A stretch of DNA of 64,000 nucleotides from Pleodorina starrii. Taxonomy: Eukaryota > Chlorophyta > Chlorophyceae > Chlamydomonadales > Volvocaceae. The position numbers and the translations under genes were made by a program. The stretch covers positions 3,971,501 to 4,035,500 of the forward strand of contig BRXU01000005.1 in assembly GCA_030267565.1 (NCBI GenBank), written 5' to 3'. Under the pieces are notes generated by a model that searched no databases, had not been told where the DNA came from, and saw only the letters and a program-made list of their open reading frames with translations. Shown here one piece after another: positions 13,101-23,947 of the stretch; position 1 is the first letter of the stretch; each line of letters starts with the position of its first letter.

Positions 13101-14249
13101 ATGCGCGGAGAGAGGGCCAGCCCGCCCGTCGGGCCTCGCAATGTCGCAAAGCCTTCTTTATGTCCCAGCCTCGCATTCCAATTTTCGCACCGACCCGCGG
13201 ACAAAGGGGGCAAACGCATGAGCAACTGGGCAACGTGAGCATCATCGCCGCTCTGCCGCCACTCCCCGGTCGCGCGCTCTCTCCCGCCGATCCGTCCCTT
13301 CGCTGCCCCATCTTCTTTTCTCATGAACCCCCCATACGGCCTTCTTCTGTTACTTTACCATTCACGGGCTCCGGCCTATACGTGAATAACCCCCCGGTCC
13401 CTCGCCCGCTGCTGCTCCTCCTACTGTATCCCGACGACCCACCCGCGACGGCGGTATCCCGGGCCACCACCACCGGCGCCAGTAGAGCCTCGAGACCCTG
13501 CGGTGCCCCTGCCACAGACCGTACGACGGCTCGCAAGGCGTAGCGCCCCTCCAGGCACGCGGCGTGCTGCGACTGCAAGGCGGCGAGAGACCTTGGCGGG
13601 GCGACGAGGGGACGGGGGCGGCGGGGGAAAGCAAGTGAGAGGGCGGAGGGGTTTGGGAGAGTGAATTCGGAGGGGCGTTAGGGCGCTATCCCTGACGCGT
13701 GATGCCGCCGGGTGGTCCAGGGTGTGAGCTGAGCTGAGCTAGGGAGAGGGCCGCGTGTGCCGCCAGAGGAAGGGGCCGGAAAGCGACGGGGTTGTATGGA
13801 ACGGAATATACGAACAACGGACGGCGCTGGTGTGGAAAGGGCTCAACACTTCGGACACGTGGTAAGACGCAAGGGAGCGCGGATGCCCGAGCCCAGAAAG
13901 AGCAGCGGGGAAGCGGCGTTGTGGCCGAAATTAAGTACGGCAACCGTACGGCAACCGTAAGGAGGGAATGTGGCAATAGCCCCTCCGCCGCCTCAACAAG
14001 CTCCTGGCCCCCATCCAGCTGTTAATGCCCCACGAGGGGAAATCACGACACGAGGTCCCCCCCCGGCAGGTGAGCGCACCGCAAGGCTACACCTACAGTC
14101 CTGCACCTGCCTGGCAATAGCCCGCTGTTGCTGCTGCTGTTGCTTGCGCGCCTTGCCCTTTGGGCCGGTGGCGGCGTCTGCGGGAGCCGCCGTGTCGCCA
14201 TCAGACGAGGGCGCCGCGGGGCCCAGCAGCGCGAAGTGGGGGCCCCGGC
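2140..14249 (-). CDS. Giant Ser/acidic-rich protein with AT-hook-like C-terminus, function unknown
   Basis: Ten exons were traced: 14249-14107, 13572-13443, 12974-12761, 12488-12132, 11651-11025, 10725-10455, 10218-9988, 9469-8589, 8261-6970, 6701-2140. Every junction has GT..AG and codon phase agrees throughout, giving about 2,901 residues plus an unresolved N-terminus. Apparent stops after exons 5 and 9 are the TGA inside GTGAGT donors. The first third has a Gln run, a coiled-coil-like segment, a Lys/Arg patch and globular-looking blocks such as SLFWGYCLPRG and LSYLYDELFHMPPWKKLKR; I do not recognise a family. From exon 9 the protein is low complexity: Ala runs, then about 1,950 residues of Ser/Asp/Glu/Gly with two near-copies of DDVTPPPS-type sites. 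It ends in basic GRGRPK and RGRGR motifs resembling AT-hooks, which suggests a nuclear or chromatin role (inference). The junction at 6970/6701 is the least certain; 6746 is an alternative acceptor. Confidence 0.6.
4421..4705 (-). repeat. Internal coding duplication, copy 1
   Basis: About 285 bp inside the last exon of the giant gene closely matches 7275-7560 in the preceding exon, with only scattered substitutions and short indels. The encoded cassette runs from a DEGTSSSSSS block through GGEEAAGAEPMAVDAPEP and VQDEPAPIDGAG to a Ser/Asp block. The near-identity of the non-repetitive middle part excludes simple low-complexity convergence. Confidence 0.75.
7275..7560 (-). repeat. Internal coding duplication, copy 2
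   Basis: Second copy of the cassette at 4421-4705, in the same orientation and reading frame but in the upstream exon. It differs by an extra Gly-Asp-Gly type insertion and a few substitutions. Confidence 0.75.
11656..11745. repeat. GGTGA/GGTGG pentanucleotide array in intron
   Basis: Degenerate tandem 5-bp units (GGTGA and GGTGG, plus an interrupting GACAT) immediately upstream, on the minus strand, of the acceptor of exon 11651-11025. Read on the transcribed strand it supplies a TCACC-rich pyrimidine tract. Confidence 0.7.
13336..13390 (-). repeat. Dispersed repeat R1, reverse orientation
   Basis: Copy of the R1 core (minus strand reads ATTCACGTATAGGCCGGAGC, then GAATGGTAAAG and ACAGAAGAAGG) in the intron between exons 13572-13443 and 12974-12761 of the giant gene. 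It is about 30 kb from the main cluster of copies. Confidence 0.75.
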
Positions 14250-14838
14250 CTGCATTGCAACGCGCGGAATCAGGGCGCGGTACGGCGCAGATGGGGGGGG
14301 GTACGGCGCAGATGAGAAAACTAGAAGACAAGCTTGAGGGGGTACGGTGAATGTAGGGTAGCAGGAATGTGGGGAGGGAGCGGTTGCTGGTTGCCAGAGA
14401 CGGGTACCGGTATTTTTGATGAGGATGTGAGCGGTAGCGGAACCTTCGCAAGCATGTTGTCTCATGTGCTCTTGGCGAGAGCGAATTGGGGAGTCAGCGC
14501 ATCCGTCACGGGGGGATGAATAGTAGGGACGGGCGAGGCGGGGAGGAAGATGCTTATCATGATGTCGTGGGGCGGTCTGCAGGGCAAGCTGGACAACGTT
14601 GGTTTCCCTTTCGGTTAGGTAGGGAAGGTTCGCGGCAGAGGGTTGCCGGGGTCAGCATCACGAATTGTCGCCGAACCCACCGCTATTAGCAAGGTGTAGT
14701 ACCGCCAACCGCGCAATCGGCTTGCATGTCCTGCGCACAGCCAAGGATGCCAGCCGCCTCACGGCCTCAGTCATCAGAAGTGGACGGTAGCAGCATTTTC
14801 TGCTGTAACGCATCCTTTAACAATTCCCAAACGCTTAC

Positions 14839-15044
14839 CACGTCCCATCAACCTCCAGTTGGCCAGAACCCAAGACGGCTCGAGCCTTCGGGTCGCCATT
14901 CGCAGCGACCCGATATCCCAGGACCTCAAGATCTTTATTCCAGCGGATAGGTATTTTGCTATCCATGGAGTCAACTTGTTGCTGTGGTTTTCCACCACGC
15001 TCCGCCGACTTCTGGACAGGCGGTTTTGGCGGGCGTTCCTTCAT
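14839..15044 (-). CDS. Candidate first exon of the giant minus-strand gene
   Basis: An ATG at 15044-15042 opens a frame beginning MKERPPKPPVQK and continuing through IRWNKDLEVLGYRVAANG to a GTAAGC donor at 14838, leaving phase 2. The composition looks coding and unlike the surrounding spacer. The next traced exon (14249) needs phase 1 if its acceptor is at 14250. An alternative acceptor upstream, after CTTGTCTTCTAG near 14320, would restore phase 2 and keep the frame open. The link is therefore plausible but unproven; it could also be a separate small gene. Confidence 0.35.
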
Positions 15045-18000
15045 TATCGTCACTTCAGCGGCTATCTCCTTCCGCTGCGAATGTCATGCAACGGGTGGAA
15101 TAAATCAACAGCCGATAGAGCAACCAAGAATGGCTTTGAAGTGGGTTCGGGCAAGATGTCGGCAAATGCCAAATTACAACCGTTGCCGCACGATTACCGT
15201 TACCGTACGGAATACACACCGCCCCGAGCCCCGACCGGGTCGAACATGTACCTTAATCGACCGGCCCTGATCTACTGCCCATCTGATATGCACAGCGTAA
15301 TCATCGCTACACGGCCCAGTTTTCACTATAGGAGCTACGGTATTCTGAGCCGCCCAGCCATGAGCACTTCTGTCAGCTGGGTCCGTGGGTCGCTAGGCCA
15401 GGCGCCCCTGTCGTTGAACAAACCCCTCGTGCACCACAGCACGCAGCACAGCACTGCGGCCGCGTGGGTGGCACAACCACCTTCACTGCACCCACCATCG
15501 CTGCACCGCTCGGCCCAGCGTCATTGCCACCTGATGAGCCATACGGCCTCATGTCGCTCCGGCGGCTCTATCTTCTGCTCCGTCCACCGGCGGTCCAGCG
15601 CCGCGGCGATTGGTCCCGCCCGCCCAGCGCCGCCGTTGCGGGCACCGTGCTCTGCCCAGCGCCATTGTTGTATCATGACCTATCAGTAATAGGTACCCAG
15701 CCGGGGTTGTCTGACCAGGACAACTTTCATGATACACCCAGGATACAACAGCCATCCAGCCTGCTCGGCCCAACGCCGCCGCCACTGCCCGCCCTGCTCC
15801 GCCCTACATTGGAGTGGCTGCTGCGCAACAGTTAAACGCCGCGGTCGCCCAAGCCGAATAGACGTATAGGCCGTGGGCCCCGGGGGGGACGGTCACCCCG
15901 GCACACCCAGCTGCCACCAGGTGCCAGTTGGGTTCTGCTGTACCGAGACAAACAAACGGTGTCGCCGGCCTGCAGTCGGAAGCTGTAACGTCTGGGAGAT
16001 ACCCGGATATGTCAAATAGTTCCTTTGCCATACGTTACAAAAGCCAGCGCGGTCCCGGCGGGGGCGGGGCCTGGGTGAAGAGCAGCTGCGGGCCCGACTG
16101 GCTGACTTCGCCCGGTCGGTGAGTACTGGGTAGAAGGCAGTTCGCTTCGGCGTCGGTAAAGCGCTGTAGCATGCCGGCGCGCTTGGGTCGTTGATTGGGG
16201 GCTTGGGTCGGGCAGCGGCGCTGCTGGCGAGGGCGACGGGTTGGGAGGGCGGGGATACCTTGCGGCGGGTCGTACAGCTGTGACTGTACGGGGTGAAGCA
16301 GCGAGCCGGGGGCAAGCACTGGGGAGCGTATGGGCGATGTGTGTGTGTGTGGTGCCGGGCGGGAAATGGCGCACCGAGGGCTGCTGGCTACCGGTTGGAT
16401 GAGGCGCATTGGTGGGGCTCAGGAGGCCTCGGGAGGGAGCCTGCAGCCTGGGACTTTGAGCGACCGACGGTAAGACCCACGCGGTAACGGCCAGAGCAAC
16501 AGAGCACCCAGGGGGCGCCGGCTTGGGACTGCCGGGGCCGGCGGCACGGTGGGGGCCTGCAGGGGCCAGGGAACGAAACACGCGCGGGCTCCCCCCCCCC
16601 CGCCGCACACACACAAAGCACCTCGGGCGATGCAATGCACCGGGGGTTTGGTTCCCGCCTCCGGGGGGGCGGTGTGGTTCGGGCAGCTGGTCAACTGGCC
16701 AGCTGCTCCCTGGCCGAGGGTCGCCAGGCGGGACATCTCCTTCTGGCTGCCACACCATGCTCGTCCACCCTGACGCCGGAGCGGCTTACCGGTATCATGC
16801 ACGGGAACTTCTGAACCCCCCCCCCCCGACTTTTTTCCGTGAATTAGGGGGCAGCGTAAATAAACGTACATGCGGACCAAGGGACCATATACGTGCACAC
16901 TGACGTCATAAATCGCATCATTAGATACGTTGACTTCTCTAGCAGTGACGGAGGAGTGGCAGAGAAGTCTGGTTCTAACGACTATCGGTATTGACGGTGA
17001 AGTTGGTTGCCGTACGTACAGGGTACGGCTTGCAGCCGGGGGCTGCGCCTTCTTGGGGGCAGCTGTCGTCTGGATGGAGACGGCATCTGCCGTTGTTGTG
17101 GCATCTTTTGTGTTAGCCCTTCTGCCAGGGCTAATATTCTCGCCTCCCTCCCGTCGCTAGGCCCGAGCAGGTGCCGCGCGCCTGTTGGGGCCGTGGGATG
17201 GGTTTCGTGTCGTTGCAACGCGTGGTGCCGTTTGCCTGGCAGGGCCTGGCATATCTGCCGGAGTGAGCGGACGGAGACACCCGACCACTAGTCCAAAGTC
17301 AAAATCGTGACGGCCCTTGCAGGTCCTGTTTTTGCAGGTTAGGTTGTTGGAGCCAGACGGACAAGTGGTTGGAGCTGTCTCGGATCGTAGTGGAACAGTG
17401 CGGAGTTAGAACATTGCACATTGTGTGAGAAAGGTTGGAGAGGAAGAGTATGGTCTGCGTAGCTGTGGCGTCATGTTCGGTGAGTGGCCGCCCGCATCGT
17501 GCCTCCTGCCAGTCCCAAGGTCATCGCCACCGCTCAGCCTGGAAACGGTGTCCCGATCTGTCCCGATGTTCGCGCGCAAGTGGCTAGGCACCGCGTATGT
17601 ACCATGCACATAACTTGCACAAAAAGTAGATATCTATGAAAAGTATGATATGATGCGCTGACGCGGCCTGAGCAATTCAACGCCGCCGTTCGGCCTCCGG
17701 GCGGGCGTAATGTGGACAACGCTGGACTTCTAGCCTTAGCTACTAGCATGGCAAAGTTTTCTGATGCAAATATATTTACTATAATTTTGGTTGTTTCCTG
17801 AGGATTGATATTGTCAGTAACCAGCAAGTTCTACTGACGACTGTTGCACCGCAACCGCAATCGCAACCGTTCCTTGTTGGATTGATTTCGTGTCATGAAC
17901 CCGCTGACGAGATAGATATATTGTCACAAGATAACCTTACAAGACGCACAAGTTCAAAACGGCTTGGATAATGAAGGTTTAAGTGTGAAGGAAACCGGAG

Positions 18001-18126
18001 GTGTCTTATAATATACCCCGGGGTCCCGCAATCCCGAAGTCCCCGACTCCACCCACGGTGGCGCATCCAATCCGCTCGAACGTTGCCAAACGTATAAGCT
18101 TCAACTTCATCAGACCACGAGGAGCT
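15045..18126. other. Intergenic region without a supportable gene
   Basis: This stretch has lower GC and mixed composition. Open frames up to 276 codons exist but overlap on both strands, have no recognisable domain and no consistent splice pattern. Short C-runs occur at 16590-16600 and 16817-16830. The last several hundred bases presumably hold the promoter and 5' leader of the ankyrin gene starting at 18127; I see no clear TATA element. Confidence 0.5.
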
Positions 18127-20174
18127 ATGGATCGCCGACCAGCAGCTGAGAAGGCGGCCAGCCGGGGCGTCTGGCTGCCTGGCATTGTCAACCACATCGC
18201 GCGCTTCATGTCAGCCAACGAAATCGCTTGCACGCTACGGTTGGTTGACAAGCAAACATCTCAGCAGTTCAACGGCCACAGGGAAACAAAGCTGTCCGTT
18301 CCTTCGCCGACCCACGCTTTCAAACGGCGTTGGGGCAGCCCCAACGCCTTCCGCGGTTTCTCGAGGCTGCAGCGGCAGAAGCTGCTCTGTCTCACAGCAG
18401 CCAGCGGCAGCATCGCCAACCTAGAGATCGCCCTGGACAACGCCGGTCTGGTCGCTTCGAGTGAGCTGCTCAACGCAGCAGCAGCAGCCGGCCAGCTGGA
18501 GGTGTGCGTGCTGTTGCGGCAGCGCGGCTGCCTCTGGGGGGACGCGTTGCTTGCCTCAGCGGCAAGGGCCGGCCACCGGCACGTGTGCGAGTGGCTGCTG
18601 GCCAACGGCTGCCCTGCCCGAAAGTCGCCCGCATCCGGAGCTGCCCGCGGTGGCCACGAGGGCCTTATGTACTGGCTCATGGAGCGGCAGCAGCTGCAAG
18701 CCGGTCCTGCGGAGGAGTTCGACCTGGGCAAGCTGTTGCGTGCGGCGGCCGCGGGTCTGAACCTGGAGGCCCTGCAGCGGCTGCGCCAGCACCTTCTGGC
18801 GGGGCATCATCAGCCGCAGCCGCAGCAGCAGCAGGGGCAGGATGGTGAGGAGGAGGAGGACGAGGTGCAGTCGGCCGCAGTGCTCGACGCACACCAGAAG
18901 GCGCGTGTCCTGGGCGCCGCCGCGGGCAGCCCCACGCCCGACTGGCGGGCCAAGGTGAAGTGGCTGGAGGGGCTGGGCTACCCGCGCACAGAGCACGCGG
19001 TCAAGGCAGCCGCGTCCTTTGCAAGCCGGAATAATGCGGACGACGACGACGACTCGATTGGCCGCCTGCAGTGGCTGTGCGACCGCGGCTATCCGCCTAC
19101 TTCGGCGGCGGCGGAGCCCGCGCTGAAGCATGGCAGTGTAGCCGTGCTGCATCTCCTGGTGGAGCGGGGGGTTGTGCCGCCAGGGCGTGGCTCACGGGCC
19201 CAGATGCACGCAGCACACAAGGGCCATGTGGCTGTGCTGCAGTACCTCCTCGCCCACGGCGACAGGCCGTCTCCAAGCACTGTGTCGATAAATGCGGCCG
19301 ACGGCGGTCAGTTGCACGTGGTGGCCTGGGCGGTGGAGGCCCTGAACGTGACTCCGAACAACAACCCGGACCTGTTGGACCGGGCGGCAAGCAGCGGCAA
19401 CATGCAGTTGCTGACCTGGCTGCAGGAGCGGGGCTGGACCTGGGGCCCGGAGGCTGTCTTCGACGCGGCGGAGGGCGGCTGCGAGGAGGCGCTGGAGTGG
19501 CTGGTGCTGGAGCAGGGCTGCCCGCTGCCGGTGGGTATCGACTACCGAGGGACGAGGCGGACCTACATACCTAGTGGCCGTGTGCTGTACAGCAGGCATG
19601 GGAAGATGGGATCACTACATTACTTGCGCTGCCTGGTGGAAAACGAAAGGAAATAAAGGGTGAACGGATAACACGACGAAGGCCGGCTGTGCACTGCGTT
19701 GTCCCTGTCCCTCTTACCGCCGGTAAACTGATTCGGGCAGCCCTGACCGGCATATGGCATGTCTCTGCTCCGTACTCCCGTCTGCCCCCGCAGGCTGACG
19801 GCAGGCCCTACAGCGCGGCCACCCCTCACGGCGACCTGGCCATGGTCCGCTGCCTGCACCGGCTGGGCTGCCCCTGGGGCCCGAACCAAATTGTGAAAAG
19901 CATCCGCCTCCAGGCCCCCATCCCAATGTTGCGGTGCCTGGTGGAGCTGGGCTGCCCCATTGACTGGGAGGCGGCGCACGCAGCGGCCCGGAGACAGAGC
20001 CCCGGGGAGTACCGCACGGCCCTGATGGAGTGGCTGGGCCAGGAGCGGCGACGGCGGGGGGCGCCGCATGGGCCCAACAATACCGTTAGCAGCAGCAGCT
20101 GCAGCAGCAGCAGCCGTGAAGGCTGCGACCAGACATGCTCGGGCAGTGGAACAGATAGTGCGGGCACCCGGTAA
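18127..20174 (+). CDS. Ankyrin-repeat protein with F-box-like N-terminus
   Basis: Two exons, 18127-19530 and 19794-20174, give 594 residues. The donor is CCG|GTGGGT and the acceptor TCTGCCCCCGCAG|GCT, both in phase 0; reading through the intron would end after about 40 unrelated residues. The ATG at 18127 (MDRRPAAEKAA) is preferred over upstream non-ATG frames. Residues 16-50 (VWLPGIVNHIARFM, then LRLVDK) resemble an F-box-like helix pair. From about residue 90 there are ankyrin-like units with recurring motifs such as AAAAGQLEVC, CEWLLANGCP, LHRLGCPWG and AARGGHE. A poly-Gln/acidic insert lies near residue 240. This fits the large ankyrin family of volvocine algae (family knowledge); the individual role is unknown. 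Its core is almost identical to the gene at 63335. Confidence 0.8.
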
Positions 20175-20221
20175 TCAAAAGTCGTGTGATGAGCTGCATA
20201 CCGTACACAAATGTATGAGCT

Positions 20222-20356
20222 GCTGTCACGACACACAGCGTAATTGACACAGCGTGTCGAAAGCCTGGATTGTACGGTCTACACCAGGAAACCCCTCCTC
20301 GGTCAAGGAGGGGGGAATGCCGCGGAATCTACTCCGGAAGACGGGATCTGAGTGCC
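20222..20356 (+). repeat. 135-bp direct repeat, left copy
   Basis: The 135 bases from GCTGTCACGACACACAGCG to GATCTGAGTGCC recur at 20707-20841 with about four substitutions and no indel. It begins 48 bp after the stop codon of the ankyrin gene. Confidence 0.85.
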
Positions 20357-20693
20357 GTCACTCCGGCGATCACTGCCTGAGCGGGAGCTGAGTGCCGCTC
20401 ATGATCCAAGTACGGCAGGATCCCTAAGCCCGGCTATGATAGAAAGGTCCGGTCAGGCCTGCCCAACAAGCTCGAGTCACCTTTACCAGTCTGCAGTACG
20501 GATGCAGATGTCTTTGGCCGCTAGAATCAATCATATATGGGGGGAGTTGCGGGAATCCCGTCTAGCGGTACGCGGCGTGGGTTCGAGTCACACGGCCGGC
20601 CACTGGTGAGGTGTTCCCCACGAAAAACCCAGTTCGGGGTTTCTGGTGTGGGGGGGTTGGGCGCGGAGCACTACCCGATGTGCCAGAGACGCA

Positions 20694-20721
20694 GTGTGTC
20701 GTGACAGCTGTCACGACACAC
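20694..20721. repeat. 28-bp perfect palindrome
   Basis: GTGTGTCGTGACAG is followed directly by its exact reverse complement. Three further base pairs match after one mismatch (20690-20725). The right half is the start of the right direct repeat. Confidence 0.9.
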
Positions 20722-20841
20722 AGCGTAATTGACACAGCGTGTCGAAAGCCTGGTTTGTACGATCTACACCAGGAAACCCCTCCTCGGTCAAGGATGGGGG
20801 AACGCCGCGGAATCTACTCCGGAAGACGGGATCTGAGTGCC
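20707..20841 (+). repeat. 135-bp direct repeat, right copy
   Basis: Second copy of the repeat at 20222-20356, 485 bp downstream in the same orientation. Unlike the left copy, it is bordered by palindromic sequence on both sides. Confidence 0.85.
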
Positions 20842-20845
20842 AGTG

Positions 20846-20886
20846 ATATGCAGTGTCACGACGCAGTGTGTCGTGACACTGCATAT
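20846..20886. repeat. 17-bp perfect inverted repeat, 7-base loop
   Basis: Arms 20846-20862 (ATATGCAGTGTCACGAC) and 20870-20886 are exact reverse complements around GCAGTGT. The arm contains the same GTCACGAC string that starts the 135-bp repeats. Confidence 0.9.
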
Positions 20887-21303
20887 GTATATTATGACGT
20901 AATCGTGCTGCAGCTGCGCGCAGTGGTGGACAGATTGGGGTCGAGGTTGATACCTACCGCAAGTCCTATGGGGCACACAAACGGTGGCACAAAGTACCTG
21001 TAGGAGGTACAGCTATCTAGCTGCCGCAACCGGAACGCAACTCCAGTTTTATTGCATGCTGATTGCGGCGAGCTGCGTGGATGGGGGAGTGCGCGGAAGG
21101 AGAGCGGACTCCCGGTGGTGGTGGGTTTCACAGATCCAGCCCGGTGGGTGGGTGGGTGGGTGGGAGTGTTTTGCTGGACGGGTTGGGGCTGTGGATGGGA
21201 CGCTGGGGAGGTGTGCAGGGCGGCAGGGCGGGTGCAGCCGCAGAGGGGGGCTGCGAGACTGCCCAGCGCTTCATCATGAGGGACGCAATCATGGATCGAT
21301 GCA

Positions 21304-21367
21304 GGCATGGATCGAAGCGACGCAGGCTGCTGCCTGCCGCGTCTCAGTCGCACCGCATCGCGAGCGA
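21304..21367 (+). repeat. 65-bp dispersed repeat, copy 1
   Basis: The segment from GGCATGGATCGAAGCGACGC to the end CGCATCGCGAGCG matches 23883-23947 at most positions. Confidence 0.7.
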
Positions 21368-23882
21368 CATCACGGGCGCATTTAGGTTGTCGGCGCGTTT
21401 GTCAGTCAGTCAGTCACCGGGCGGCCGGGGAGCCATTCGGATTACCAAAGCATATCCGGTTTTCCACACAGACAGATATGCATGTCCTGTCTTTGACTTG
21501 CTGTGTGTCGGGCCGCAACACATACATACACCGGGACATCCCAAGGAAAGGAGGTACGAAGCCCACTGTGCCTAGTAATGGATCCCCTGTGCTGATGCGC
21601 CACGGCCCCTTCGTCCATCTATCTATCTGTCCGGGCTGTGGTGGAGGCGGCGCGATGCACGGGTGTGTATTGTGCGTGTGGAGCGAGGGCGGTGTGGTGC
21701 AACCTCCACCGCCTGCGTGTGGCAGCTGCATGCAAGCATGTACGGCAACTGACAGTGTGGCAAGTGCGGACTGCCCCGGGTGATCGGGAGGGCAACAGCG
21801 CCCGTGTAAAAGCACACAGGCGAGGCTGACGCTGACGGTGACGGCAGCATGCAAACACAGTCGACGCCCCCGTCATCAGACCACCAAACCGCCTCTATCA
21901 TTGGGTAGCGCAACCTCCCAATGATCGATGAACCACCACCGTTCCCAACCGCGTAGCCACCGACATGCCTCACAGAACGCGCGGGTTGGAGCCCGCCCCG
22001 TCGCTGCGCGAGTGATGTACGCGGAAAGTACCGAGTTAAGTTGGCAGCAGCCGCAGCGGGTGAGCCGGCGACACGACGCAACGCGCTGGAGAAGACCACC
22101 ACCACCCGCAACAACGTTGCCACCCCCGCGCGGCAAAAAGACCCCCCGCCGTGGCCCCGGCCCCGGACACTTGAAAGAACGTCAGTATCACATCAGAGGG
22201 AACAAATGTTGGTTACGGACATGCGAGTTATTCAACCCCGCATGGAGCGCCAGTAATCGTTTGTGAACACCCATAAGCACTTACGGAGCCCCCGGAATTC
22301 AATTCCCGCCCGCCTCACGCATCCATGCACGTTATTGCACGCGCGACATTAGAAAAGGAACAGCAACACAAAACACGAACCACGTGCGCAGCGCTTCCGC
22401 AAACGTCGCCTTCGCGCCTGGTGTCGCAATCCGAAGGAGAGAGGGGGGTGGGTGCTGCAGCCCGGGCGCTCATGGAAAATGACGCGTCTACGGTATCTTC
22501 TCAGGGGAGGTCGCGTGTGTGTGGGGGGGTGCGCCACGTGGGGCACGCGGCACCTCGCCCCACCCCATCTCGCCACCCGCCACGTCACACCGTCCCAGCA
22601 CCCTGAGACAGGTGTTGCTGCTGGAACGCGCCGCCACCCAGCCATCTGGCCGTCCGCCGATCCGCCCGAAACGCAATGCAACATTTGAGCGGGTTGCCAG
22701 GTCGGGCCATGGGGGGGTGGCGCTCGGCGACAGAACTGACCCAACGGCTCACGAGGGAGGCGGGGAAGTGGTCATATAAAGACACAGGCTGCGAATCAAA
22801 TACGGTAGGCCACACGCAAACAAACACAGCCACACAAGCCATGTTTCTCACGCCGCCGCCGCGGCCGCGCTCCGCCGCCTCGGCCGCCGCCGCAAACTCG
22901 CACAAAAACGCGAGTGTGCCCCGGTGGCCTCTGGAAGCGAGCGACCGACCGCGTCCTCCAGAGAGCGAGGACGCAGGAGGACCCGGGGGCCCAGATTTGC
23001 GCCAAACGGCAACGGCGGTACACGGCATCATCACCGCCGGACCATCACTTCCATCCGCCCCCGGCCTCAGTGGCTGTCCTCCTTCCCGCGTTCCTTCCGT
23101 CCGCCTTCCGTCCGCCCTGCCCCGCCCCAGCAGCACGTATGAACACACTTGCCGTACCAGACAAACCTCCCTGGACAATACATACGTGTGGGCAGCGCAA
23201 GATATCCGCAGCCGACAAGGCCACCGCCGAATTCATTCTCCCTCTCCGGCACCGGAAACCACACACTTTTGGGACACAGCCGTCATGATTGTCTTCTGCT
23301 CTCGATCGATCGATTTGCGTACGGAAAACTTTGAACGTATCATGCTCGGCCGAGGTCCGGCTCGGCCGTCATAGGATAACCATCTCGCCAACCATATGCC
23401 GCAACAGCGGGCAATCAGGTGAACGGCGCTACCCACCCGCACACACGCCACCGAATCACCGATCACACCACATTCCCCCGCAAACTTCATTCCTTCCTTC
23501 CATCATTGCCTCCCTCCCGCCTCCCGCCGCCGGACCCGACCCGACCCGGCCGACATGATCGCGGCAAATAATGACCGTTCACGGGCTGCAACCGCGTTAT
23601 CGACCCCGGATTCAGACCTGTGTCGACCTGACCTGTGACCGGGGGTCAAGTCATCGCCGTTCGGCGGCACGTGAAAGCACAATCCGACACGTCACTGCGG
23701 GCGTCAGCGGTGACGGCAGTACAAACTAGCAGAAGCAGCAGCGACGGCGGCCGCAGCAGCAGCTACCCACGCCGCCCGCTGCCGCCCCCCCCCCTCGGGC
23801 TGTGTGTGACCACGGTTAAGAGCCGTTTGAGCAGCAGCCGAAGCAGCAGCAGGCACTGCAACCAGATCCGCCACAGGACACG

Positions 23883-23947
23883 GGCATGGATCGAAGCGAC
23901 GCAGACTGCTGCCTGCCGCGTCTCATTATCGCTCCGCATCGCGAGCG
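23883..23947 (+). repeat. 65-bp dispersed repeat, copy 2
   Basis: Second copy of the 21304-21367 segment, same orientation, 2.6 kb away, with a small cluster of changes after CGCGTCTCA. Confidence 0.7.

Larger units (their letters stand above)
20222..20886. mobile_element. Compact repeat-bounded element, TRIM- or MITE-like
   Basis: Two 135-bp direct repeats (20222-20356 and 20707-20841) flank about 350 bp of non-coding sequence, and two perfect palindromes sit at the inner and outer edges of the right copy. The interior has no protein-coding capacity. Near 20580 it contains GGTTCGAGTCA, close to the RNA polymerase III B-box consensus, with flanking GGCC-rich bases that could pair like a tRNA acceptor stem. 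Two long direct repeats with no coding interior resemble a terminal-repeat retrotransposon in miniature. The palindromic ends fit DNA-type elements better, so the class is left open. Confidence 0.5.

Noticed and set aside
15525..15560. Hammerhead ribozyme, suggested by CTGATGAG at 15532
   Set aside because: The conserved GAAA element and helices I and III are missing, and it is far from the Penelope-like remnant.
19531..19656. A shorter 551-codon single-exon version of the ankyrin gene ending at 19656
   Set aside because: It starts at a non-ATG codon, and its last 40 codons do not resemble ankyrin repeats. Splicing at 19530/19794 in phase 0 restores the repeat pattern.
20510..20610. A functional tRNA gene
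   Set aside because: A B-box-like GGTTCGAGTCA and a possible acceptor stem are present, but no A box, anticodon arm or D arm can be folded; at most a tRNA-derived relic.
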